Source: Paludibacteraceae bacterium
GTDB lineage: Bacteria; Bacteroidota; Bacteroidia; Bacteroidales; Paludibacteraceae
Length of the DNA stretch: 40,339 nt
Assembly (NCBI GenBank): GCA_017450685.1
Contig: JAFSTB010000023.1
Span: forward strand, 1 to 40,339
Direction: 5' to 3'
Part shown: positions 33,177 through 40,339 of the stretch, piece after piece
How positions within the stretch are numbered: position 1 is the first letter of the stretch
How the letters are laid out: every line of letters starts with the position of its first letter
Notes under the pieces: generated by a model
What the model was told of the DNA's origin: nothing
Databases searched by the model: none
Seen by the model: the letters and a program-made list of their open reading frames with translations, nothing else
Position numbers and translations under genes: made by a program

Positions 33177-34671
33177 GTGAATGCAACTCTTCCACAGGCA
33201 CGCGGTCTTGAGCCATCGTATCACGATAACGAACAGTTACACAGTTGTCCGTCAGTGTGTCGTGGTCAATAGTTACGCAGAAAGGAGTACCAATAGCATC
33301 CTGACGACGATAACGCTTACCTATGCTGTCCTTCTCGTCATACGCAGTACGAAAATCAAACTTCAACATATCCATCACCTCACGCGCCTTCTCAGGCAGA
33401 CCATCCTTCTTAACAAGAGGCATAACACATACCTTCGTAGGTGCTAACACAGGAGGCAGCGACAAAACAACACGACTGTCTCCGCCTTCCAACTGCTCCT
33501 CCTTGTAAGCAGAACACATAACCGACAAAAACATACGGTCAACACCAATAGATGTCTCAATAACGTAAGGAGTATAACTCTCGTTCAACTCCGGATCAAA
33601 ATACTCAATCTTCTTACCACTGTATTTGGCATGTTGCGACAAGTCAAAATTAGTGCGCGAGTGAATACCTTCCACCTCCTTGAAACCGAAAGGCATAAGG
33701 AACTCAATATCAGTGGCTGCATTGGCATAATGCGCTAACTTTTCATGGTCGTGGAAGCGATATTTATCGTCACCCAAACCTAACGCTTTGTGCCAATTCA
33801 GACGGAACTGCTTCCAATGTTCAAACCAACGCAATTCCTCTCCGGGACGAACAAAAAACTGCATCTCCATCTGCTCAAACTCACGCATACGGAACACAAA
33901 CTGACGCGCCACTATCTCATTGCGAAAAGCCTTACCTATCTGCGCTATACCAAAAGGCACTTTCATCCTTCCTGTCTTCTGTACATTGAGGAAATTGACA
34001 AAAATACCTTGTGCTGTCTCCGGACGCAAATAGACCTTCATTGCACCGTCAGCCGTACTACCCATCTCTGTGGCAAACATAAGGTTGAACTGTCTCACCT
34101 CAGTCCAGTTGCGAGTACCGCTGATAGGACAAACTATCTCCTCATCAAGAATAATCTGACGCAATTGCTCAAGGTCATTGTCGTTCATTGCCTTTGCAAA
34201 ACGCTCATGCAAAGCATCAAAATGCTTCTGATGCTCTTGCACACGAGGATTGGTCTGACGGAACATCTGCTCATCAAACGAGTCACCAAAACGCTTACGT
34301 GCCTTTTCCACCTCCTTCTGTATCTTCTCCTCTATCTTAGCTAACTGCTCCTCAATAAGCACATCGGCACGATAACGCTTCTTGCTGTCCTTGTTGTCAA
34401 TAAGAGGGTCATTGAAAGCATCTACATGACCCGATGCCTTCCAAGTGGTAGGATGCATAAAAATAGCAGCATCTATACCCACTATATTCTCATGCAACAG
34501 CGTCATGGCATCCCACCAATAACGCTTGATGTTGTTCTTCAGTTCAACGCCCTGCTGACCATAGTCATACACTGCGCCTAAACCATCGTAAATCTCACTC
34601 GAAGGAAAAACAAAACCATACTCCTTGCAATGAGATACAATCTTCTTAAATGTTTCTTCTTGTGTTGCCAT
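33115..34671 (-). CDS. glyS: Glycyl-tRNA synthetase (dimeric type)
   Basis: Charges tRNA-Gly. The 518-residue class II enzyme is the single-chain alpha2 type, not the two-gene alpha/beta type. The N-terminus MATQEETFKKIVSHCKEYGF leads into GAVYDYGQQGVELKNNIKR. An insertion of charged coiled-coil sequence lies at ~110-190 (KIEEKIQKEVEKARKRFGD). Class II motif 2 is GKAFRNEIVAR with FRMREFEQMEM. The anticodon-binding C-domain ends KQLYRRLAQSLQ. The frame opens upstream to 34755 but that crosses the promoter, so the ATG at 34671 is correct. Its 3' end overlaps the convergent YihY gene. Confidence 0.97.
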   Translation of the reverse strand: MATQEETFKKIVSHCKEYGFVFPSSEIYDGLGAVYDYGQQGVELKNNIKRYWWDAMTLLHENIVGIDAAIFMHPTTWKASGHVDAFNDPLIDNKDSKKRYRADVLIEEQLAKIEEKIQKEVEKARKRFGDSFDEQMFRQTNPRVQEHQKHFDALHERFAKAMNDNDLEQLRQIILDEEIVCPISGTRNWTEVRQFNLMFATEMGSTADGAMKVYLRPETAQGIFVNFLNVQKTGRMKVPFGIAQIGKAFRNEIVARQFVFRMREFEQMEMQFFVRPGEELRWFEHWKQFRLNWHKALGLGDDKYRFHDHEKLAHYANAATDIEFLMPFGFKEVEGIHSRTNFDLSQHAKYSGKKIEYFDPELNESYTPYVIETSIGVDRMFLSVMCSAYKEEQLEGGDSRVVLSLPPVLAPTKVCVMPLVKKDGLPEKAREVMDMLKFDFRTAYDEKDSIGKRYRRQDAIGTPFCVTIDHDTLTDNCVTVRYRDTMAQDRVPVEELHSLIEKAVDPKQLYRRLAQSLQ

Positions 34672-34732
34672 AGTATATAAAATTTCTTTTCTACAAAACG
34701 CTTGCAGTTCACACACCGCACATAATAGAGTG

Positions 34733-34763
34733 CAAAGGTACGGTGTTTTAGCCATTTACACAA
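34733..34763 (-). promoter_or_regulatory. glyS promoter
   Basis: Minus-strand TACCTTTG (34740-34733) with TTG (34763-34761) 20 bases upstream; leader about 55 bases. The divergent cca promoter starts 40 bases away. Confidence 0.8.
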
Positions 34764-34803
34764 TCAAACAGTGCATTTTATGATTCATTTTTTGACAATG
34801 CAC

Positions 34804-34835
34804 TTTGTCAATACAGAAAAATGTCCGTACCTTTG
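34804..34835 (+). promoter_or_regulatory. cca operon promoter
   Basis: TACCTTTG (34828-34835) with TTTG (34804-34807) 20 bases upstream; leader about 70 bases. Probably drives cca, cysS, yraN and mnmG, as no other promoter is seen between them. Confidence 0.8.
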
Positions 34836-34910
34836 TGCGTTGATTATTATGCCTTTTAAGGCGAAAAAACAAATTTATTAACACAATTTTGCACAATAGG
34901 GAACACGAAT

Positions 34911-36368
34911 ATGGTCGTTGAAAACAGACTTATTGAGCTACCTATACTTCACCTTATAGGCGAAGAAGCCGACCGACTACATCTCGACTGCTATATCATT
35001 GGCGGCTGGGTACGCGACCTTTTTCTACACCGCGAAAGCAAAGATATGGATATAGTGGCTGTCAGACAAGAAAAGAAAAACACCTCTGGCAACCAAGATT
35101 TGCCCGTCAGCATAGGTATCGAACTGGCACAAGCTGTAGCCAATGCCTTAGGCAAAGGTGCACACCTAAGCATCTTTCGCACCTACGGCACGGCACAAGT
35201 GAAAAAGAATAATACGGAATTGGAATTCGTAGGCGCAAGAAAAGAGAGTTATCACTCCGATAGCCGTAATCCCGTCGTGGAAGACGGCACACTGGAAGAA
35301 GACCAAAACAGACGCGACTTCACCATCAATGCCCTCGCTATATGTCTGAATAAAGACCGTTATGGTGAACTGCTGGACCCCTTCGACGGAATAAGCGACC
35401 TCGAACAATGCACTATACGCACTCCGCTTGACCCCGACATCACTTTTTCCGATGACCCTCTACGTATGATGAGAGCCATACGCTTCGCCACACAATTGGG
35501 GTTCTACTTAGACAGACCTACCTACGACGCTATCGAACGTAATAAAGAACGCATAAAAATCATTACCAAAGAGCGTATCGTTGACGAACTGAATAAGATC
35601 ATGCTCTCACGCCGCCCTTCAGTAGGATGGAAACTGCTCGATTCAACAGGACTGCTGCCTCTCATCTTTCCCGAACTCGCTGCACTCAAAGGCGTGGAAA
35701 CGAAAGAGGGTAGGGGACATAAAGATGTCTTCCTTCATACATTGCAAGTAGTGGATAACGTTGCTGATAAATCCTGCAACCTATGGTTGCGTTGGGCGGC
35801 TCTGCTGCACGACATAGGCAAACCCAAAAGTAAAGCCTGGGATCCTACAGCAGGATGGACATTCTACAATCATAACTACTTAGGCGCAAAGATGATACCA
35901 CGCATCTTCCGAAATATGAAAATGCCACAAAACGAAAAAATGGACTATGTAGTTAAGATGGTGGACCTGCACATGCGACCTATCAACCTCATAGAAGATA
36001 CCGTCACTGACTCTGCCGTCAGAAGGCTGCTCTTCGAAGCAGGCAATGACATAGAAGACCTGATGATACTATGCGACGCAGACATCACATCACGCAATCC
36101 AGACAAAGTACAACGATTCCACGATAACTATCAACTTGTAAGACAAAAAATGGTGGAGATAGAAGAAAAAGACAGAATACGAAACTTCCAACCACCTGTC
36201 AATGGCGATGAGATAATGCAACGGCTACACCTCGAACCATGTAACACTGTAGGAGAAATAAAATCTGCCATCAAAGACGCTATTTTAGACGGCATCATTC
36301 CCAACGAACACGAAGCCGCTCTCAAATATATGTACGAACTTGCAAAACAAAAAGGAGTGGCAATATAA
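34911..36368 (+). CDS. cca: CCA tRNA nucleotidyltransferase with HD domain
   Basis: Adds or repairs the 3' CCA of tRNAs. The 485-residue protein begins with the nucleotidyltransferase core: GGWVRD at 31-36 and metal-binding D45/D47 in KDMDIV, then [11 protein letters not shown] and the [12 protein letters not shown] helix. An HD phosphohydrolase domain follows ([17 protein letters not shown] with H300/D301). The enzyme is relevant here because the tmRNA gene in this window ends without an encoded CCA. The first ATG after the promoter (34911) is used. cysS starts 34 bases downstream. Confidence 0.95.
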   Translation: MVVENRLIELPILHLIGEEADRLHLDCYIIGGWVRDLFLHRESKDMDIVAVRQEKKNTSGNQDLPVSIGIELAQAVANALGKGAHLSIFRTYGTAQVKKNNTELEFVGARKESYHSDSRNPVVEDGTLEEDQNRRDFTINALAICLNKDRYGELLDPFDGISDLEQCTIRTPLDPDITFSDDPLRMMRAIRFATQLGFYLDRPTYDAIERNKERIKIITKERIVDELNKIMLSRRPSVGWKLLDSTGLLPLIFPELAALKGVETKEGRGHKDVFLHTLQVVDNVADKSCNLWLRWAALLHDIGKPKSKAWDPTAGWTFYNHNYLGAKMIPRIFRNMKMPQNEKMDYVVKMVDLHMRPINLIEDTVTDSAVRRLLFEAGNDIEDLMILCDADITSRNPDKVQRFHDNYQLVRQKMVEIEEKDRIRNFQPPVNGDEIMQRLHLEPCNTVGEIKSAIKDAILDGIIPNEHEAALKYMYELAKQKGVAI

Positions 36369-36402
36369 AATATTAACTTGTAATTTTTTCATTCTATATA
36401 CT

Positions 36403-37869
36403 ATGCTTCAGATTTACAATACCCTCACTCGTCAAAAAGAGTATTTTCGTCCTATCCACAAAGGACACGTAGGTATGTACGTATGCGGTCCGACCGTCTA
36501 TGGTGATGCCCATTTGGGTCACGCACGCCCTGCCATCACCTTCGACCTGCTCTTCCGCTACCTGCAACACTTGGGCTATAAGGTAAGATACGTACGTAAT
36601 ATAACCGATGTCGGTCACCTCGAACATGATGCAGACGAAGGAGAAGATAAGATAGCAAAAAAAGCACGTTTGGAACAGTTGGAACCAATGGAGGTAGTGC
36701 AATACTACACCAACCGCTACCACCACGATATGGAGCAACTGAACGTGCTGCCACCCAGCATCGAACCACATGCCAGCGGACATATAATAGAACAGATAGC
36801 CTTCGTGCAAAAAATCCTCGACAAAGGATACGCATACGTTAGCAACGGAAGCGTCTATATGGACGTGGAAAAATATGCCAAAGACTTCCACTATGGCAAA
36901 CTAAGCGGCAGAAACCTTAACGATATCGTCACCGAGACCAGAGAACTGGACGGACAAGACGAGAAAAAACATAGTTACGACTTCGCCCTCTGGAAAAAAG
37001 CCTCACCCGAACATATAATGCGCTGGCCCAGTCCGTGGTCGGACGGTTTCCCCGGTTGGCACATGGAATGTTCCACTATGGGCACCAAATACTTAGGTGA
37101 AGAGTTTGATATTCACGGCGGAGGTATGGACTTGATGTTCCCGCACCACGAAGCCGAAATAGCACAGAGTTGCGCTGCCTTGGGACACGACACTGTACAC
37201 TATTGGATGCATAACAATATGATAACCATAGCAGGCAAAAAAATGGGTAAGAGTTACAACAACTTCATCACCCTCGAACAGTTCTTCACCGGTCAGCACG
37301 AACTGCTCGAACAACCTTTTGCCCCTATGACCATCCGCTTCTTCATTCTCACTGCTCACTACCGATCCACCGTCGATTTCTCCAACGACGCACTGGTGGC
37401 GGCAGAAAAGGGATTAGTACGACTTAAAGAAGCCTATACACGCCTGCAACAACTGCAACCTTCAGCCCTAACGACAGTGGACGTCAAAGGGTTACGTGAG
37501 AAATGTGAAGAGGCTATGGATGATGACCTCAATAGTCCGATAGTGATAGGACACCTGTTCGAGTCGGCACGCGCCATCAACACCGTCTATGACGGAAAAG
37601 GTACCATTAGTGCAACCGACTTGGCAGAACTGAAAAACGTATGGCACACCTTCGTGGTAGAGATATTAGGACTGAAAATGGACGACGGCAATCAAACCGA
37701 CTCCAACAAACAAAAAGCATATAAAGGTGCTGTAGATTTGCTGCTAAATATGCGTTTGGAAGCCAAACAAAACAAAGATTGGGCTTTAAGTGACCATATA
37801 CGTAACCAACTGACGGCTCTCGGTTTCCAAATAAAAGACAAGAAAGACGGCTTTGAATGGTCGCTCTAA
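36403..37869 (+). CDS. cysS: Cysteinyl-tRNA synthetase
   Basis: Charges tRNA-Cys. A class I enzyme of 488 residues. The HIGH-type motif is HLGH at 37-40 within [14 protein letters not shown]. Zinc ligands include C28 in YVCGP and, later, the FPGWHMECS and [11 protein letters not shown] segments. The KMSKS-type loop is KMGKS at 280-284. The frame opens upstream at 36340 within cca, but the ATG at 36403 gives the conserved N-terminus [15 protein letters not shown]. yraN follows after 12 bases. Confidence 0.97.
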   Translation: MLQIYNTLTRQKEYFRPIHKGHVGMYVCGPTVYGDAHLGHARPAITFDLLFRYLQHLGYKVRYVRNITDVGHLEHDADEGEDKIAKKARLEQLEPMEVVQYYTNRYHHDMEQLNVLPPSIEPHASGHIIEQIAFVQKILDKGYAYVSNGSVYMDVEKYAKDFHYGKLSGRNLNDIVTETRELDGQDEKKHSYDFALWKKASPEHIMRWPSPWSDGFPGWHMECSTMGTKYLGEEFDIHGGGMDLMFPHHEAEIAQSCAALGHDTVHYWMHNNMITIAGKKMGKSYNNFITLEQFFTGQHELLEQPFAPMTIRFFILTAHYRSTVDFSNDALVAAEKGLVRLKEAYTRLQQLQPSALTTVDVKGLREKCEEAMDDDLNSPIVIGHLFESARAINTVYDGKGTISATDLAELKNVWHTFVVEILGLKMDDGNQTDSNKQKAYKGAVDLLLNMRLEAKQNKDWALSDHIRNQLTALGFQIKDKKDGFEWSL

Positions 37870-37881
37870 CAATATCTCTAT

Positions 37882-38301
37882 ATGGCTTGGCATAACCAAA
37901 CAGGCAAGATAGGCGAAGACGCTTCCGCTCAATGGCTTGAAAAACACGGATATACCATCCTCGAACGCAACTGGCGACTCAACCATTGGGAGGTGGACAT
38001 AATAGCACAAAACAAAGACTACATCGTCTTTGTGGAAGTGAAAACACGCAGTTCGCTCTTTGGCGACAAACAACCGCAAGAATATGTTGACGACGATAAA
38101 AAACGTCGTGTGGCTGCTTGTGCCAATGCTTATATAAAGATGACCGGTAACAAACGACACCCTCGCTTTGATATAGCCTCCGTGCTAATGCACCACACAA
38201 CACACGAAATAGAATCGATGCAATATTTAGAAGATGCCTTTGACGTACCTTTAAGAACAATAGGCACTTACCACAAAACCAAACGCCGAACAACATTGTA
38301 A
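37882..38301 (+). CDS. yraN: YraN family protein (UPF0102, nuclease-like fold)
   Basis: A 139-residue cytoplasmic protein of the UPF0102 family with a restriction-endonuclease-like fold. E37 and D39 in NHWEVDIIA and E52/K54 in VFVEVKTRSS form the PD-(D/E)XK-type signature. No activity is firmly established for the family. It starts 12 bases after cysS and ends 1 base before mnmG, so it is cotranscribed with tRNA genes, though that alone does not give it a tRNA role. Confidence 0.92.
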   Translation: MAWHNQTGKIGEDASAQWLEKHGYTILERNWRLNHWEVDIIAQNKDYIVFVEVKTRSSLFGDKQPQEYVDDDKKRRVAACANAYIKMTGNKRHPRFDIASVLMHHTTHEIESMQYLEDAFDVPLRTIGTYHKTKRRTTL

Positions 38302-38302
38302 G

Positions 38303-40180
38303 ATGATAGATTTTACCTACGACATTATAATAGTGGGAGCCGGTCATGCCGGTTGCGAAGCCGCAGCAGCAGCCGCACACTTAGGAAGCAAAACACTGCT
38401 CATCACTATGGATATGAACACCATAGCACAGATGAGTTGTAACCCTGCTGTAGGCGGTATAGCCAAAGGACAGATAGTGAGAGAAATAGACGCTATGGGG
38501 GGAGAAATGGGGATAGTCACGGACCTGAGTGCTATACAGTTCCGAATGCTTAACCAAAGCAAAGGACCTGCTATGTGGAGCCCAAGAAGCCAAAGCGACA
38601 GAAAACAGTTCATACAAAACTGGATAAAAAGACTAACACAAATAGATAATCTCACTATCTGGCAAGACACTGTCACCGAACTGATTATCAAGGATAAACA
38701 CGTATGTGGTGTGAAAACACAGTTAGGCATAGAGATGAAAGCCCGTGCCGTCGTTCTCACCAACGGCACTTTTCTTGGCGGACTTATGCACTTTGGCAAA
38801 ACTAAGTTGGAAGGTGGACGTATAGCCGAAAAAGCCTCATACGGTTTAACCAAACAACTCGCACTATTAGGATTTGAAACCGACAGGATGAAAACCGGTA
38901 CACCTGCTCGAATAGACAAACGCAGTATCGACTTTTCCGTTCTAACCGAACAGCAAGGCGACAACACATGGCACGGCTTTTCTTTCCTGCCGAACATTAA
39001 CCGAGTCCTGCCACAACAGAGTTGCTGGATTACTTACACCAACCCGCGAACACACGAGTGCCTGAGAACACACTTAGATGACTCACCACTGTATAACGGA
39101 CAAATAAAAAGTATCGGTCCACGTTACTGCCCCAGCATAGAAACAAAAATAGTAACATTCGCCGACAAAGATGCCCACCAAATATTCCTCGAACCTGAAG
39201 GAGTGAATAGCAACGAATACTATGTCAACGGGTTCTCTTCCAGTCTGCCTTGGGACGTGCAATGGGAAGCACTGAGAACCATACAGGGACTGGAAAATGT
39301 AGTACTCTATCGACCAGGATATGCTATCGAATATGACTTTTTCGCCCCAACACAACTACACCATTCATTAGAAACAAAACTTATTCAGAATCTGTTTTTT
39401 GCCGGGCAAATCAATGGTACGACCGGTTACGAAGAAGCAGCAGGACAAGGACTGATGGCAGGAGTGAATGCACACCTCAAAATCAATGGCAGCGAACCGC
39501 TCATACTACACCGAGACGAAAGTTATATAGGCGTGCTTATTGACGACCTCGTCAATAAGGGAGTGGACGAACCATATCGTATGTTTACATCCCGCGCCGA
39601 ATATCGCATCCTTTTACGACAAGACAATGCCGATGCAAGACTTACAGAGAAAGCAGCAGAAATAGGATTAGTAAACGACCATCGCTTGCAAGTATGGAAA
39701 AAGAAAAAGGCATACATCGAGCAACTGACCCATATCTTAACACAGACCACCATTCACCCGAAAGATGTCAACCCTTGGTTAGAACAAATCGGCACCAGTC
39801 CGCTATCACAGACCTGTAAAGCCCACGAACTGCTTCTACGCCCACAAGTAACACTGAATGACCTATCGGAACATATAGTTGAAATAAAACAAACCATCGA
39901 CACCTTTGGCACGACAGCAGAAGAGGTGAGTGAAGCTACGGAGATAGAACTCAAGTATGCCGGCTACATCCGCCGCGAAAAACAAGAAGCGGACAAACTC
40001 TATCGCCTCGAAAGAATCACATTGCCGGAAGACATTGACTACACTGGCATTCTATCACTCAGCACGGAGGCACGACAAAAACTGCAACGCATCACGCCTC
40101 GCACCATTGGCGACGCATCACGCATACCGGGTGTTAGCCCTAATGATATAAGCGTATTGCTCGTTCTGAGGGGAAGATAA
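38303..40180 (+). CDS. mnmG: tRNA uridine-5-carboxymethylaminomethyl modification enzyme MnmG
   Basis: An FAD enzyme that, with MnmE, builds the cmnm5 side chain on wobble uridine 34 of several tRNAs. Full length at 625 residues. The FAD motif is IIIVGAGHAGCEAA (8-21). Family blocks include SCNPAVGGIAKGQIVREIDA, KTGTPARID, the GQINGTTGYEEAAGQGL stretch and, near the end, RIPGVSPNDISVLL. The partner MnmE is not in the window. It is the last gene of the operon; no hairpin follows, and a probable IS starts ~25 bases past the stop. Confidence 0.98.
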   Translation: MIDFTYDIIIVGAGHAGCEAAAAAAHLGSKTLLITMDMNTIAQMSCNPAVGGIAKGQIVREIDAMGGEMGIVTDLSAIQFRMLNQSKGPAMWSPRSQSDRKQFIQNWIKRLTQIDNLTIWQDTVTELIIKDKHVCGVKTQLGIEMKARAVVLTNGTFLGGLMHFGKTKLEGGRIAEKASYGLTKQLALLGFETDRMKTGTPARIDKRSIDFSVLTEQQGDNTWHGFSFLPNINRVLPQQSCWITYTNPRTHECLRTHLDDSPLYNGQIKSIGPRYCPSIETKIVTFADKDAHQIFLEPEGVNSNEYYVNGFSSSLPWDVQWEALRTIQGLENVVLYRPGYAIEYDFFAPTQLHHSLETKLIQNLFFAGQINGTTGYEEAAGQGLMAGVNAHLKINGSEPLILHRDESYIGVLIDDLVNKGVDEPYRMFTSRAEYRILLRQDNADARLTEKAAEIGLVNDHRLQVWKKKKAYIEQLTHILTQTTIHPKDVNPWLEQIGTSPLSQTCKAHELLLRPQVTLNDLSEHIVEIKQTIDTFGTTAEEVSEATEIELKYAGYIRREKQEADKLYRLERITLPEDIDYTGILSLSTEARQKLQRITPRTIGDASRIPGVSPNDISVLLVLRGR

Positions 40181-40205
40181 GAAATCAAGAATCATTGTAT
40201 AACAT

Positions 40206-40339
40206 TAGTGTCCACTAAAAATTAAGATAGAGTTCTTTGACTTATTGAAAATTAGTTCGTTATACGGATCATTTGTGCGAACGGATTTGAATTGATAACT
40301 TTGTGGATAAAAACATATCTACTTATGAATCAAATCAAA
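40206..40339 (+). mobile_element. Probable insertion sequence start (IS4-like?), runs off right edge
   Basis: TAGTGTCCACTAAAAATTAA from 40206 resembles, from memory, terminal repeats of IS4-type elements of Bacteroidales. About 120 bases further an ATG (40325) starts MNQIK, like the MNQ openings of transposases of that group. A consensus promoter lies between. Only five codons are visible, so the family is a guess. Confidence 0.5.
40272..40303 (+). promoter_or_regulatory. Promoter of the right-edge gene
   Basis: TAACTTTG (40296-40303) with TTTG (40272-40275) 20 bases upstream, about 21 bases before the ATG at 40325. Confidence 0.7.

Overview
The window comes from a Bacteroidota chromosome, most likely order Bacteroidales. 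Three things point there. Fourteen promoter-like sites have the TTG / ~20 bp / TAnnTTTG layout of the Bacteroidetes primary sigma factor. The gene content includes BACON and BspA-like surface proteins, a TonB-dependent receptor ending in Phe, DUF4954 and DUF4290 proteins and a dimeric-type glycyl-tRNA synthetase. The tmRNA tag ends YALAA. I would not name a genus.

Layout: 1-819 is the edge of an IS3-family element (minus), followed by a gene-poor gap. 1062-2275 is gapA with its terminator and promoter. 2339-4968 is a minus-strand unit: LRR surface protein, BACON lipoprotein, RNase H. 4992-11221 is one compact minus-strand operon: dnaN, a DEDDh exonuclease, DUF4954, rnz, radA. 11248-14848 runs on the plus strand: murI, ssrA (tmRNA), thiL and a GT4 glycosyltransferase. 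14884-16597 is pckA, ending at a terminator shared with the GT4 gene. 16675-18146 is a secreted endonuclease/exonuclease/phosphatase-family protein plus DUF4290. 18241-26624 is a minus-strand array: nadB, NlpC/P60 peptidase, TonB-dependent receptor, OB-fold/anchor-J lipoprotein, triple OB-fold secreted protein, then a hairpin. 26670-33176 is plus strand: rpsP with its own terminator, then a polysaccharide cluster (EpsG-like protein, four GT2 enzymes, YihY/BrkB membrane protein). glyS (minus) converges on that cluster and overlaps its last gene. 34804-40180 is the cca-cysS-yraN-mnmG operon (tRNA maturation, charging and modification). The right edge, from about 40206, looks like the start of a second insertion sequence.

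Most of the window is conserved housekeeping: glycolysis and gluconeogenesis (gapA, pckA), replication and repair (dnaN, exonuclease, radA, RNase H), tRNA biology (rnz, glyS, cca, cysS, mnmG), ribosome rescue (ssrA), and cofactor and wall synthesis (nadB, thiL, murI). The least explained part is the envelope block at 17001-24122. A TonB-dependent receptor without a SusD partner sits with two secreted OB-fold proteins and, behind the next promoter, a secreted metal-dependent phosphodiesterase-fold enzyme. A phosphodiester or nucleic-acid scavenging role is possible but is only inferred. Several genes need starts downstream of the longest ORF (thiL, the EEP enzyme, DUF4290, nadB, rpsP, three GT2 genes, glyS, cysS); in three cases the longest ORF begins inside a promoter or an RNA gene.
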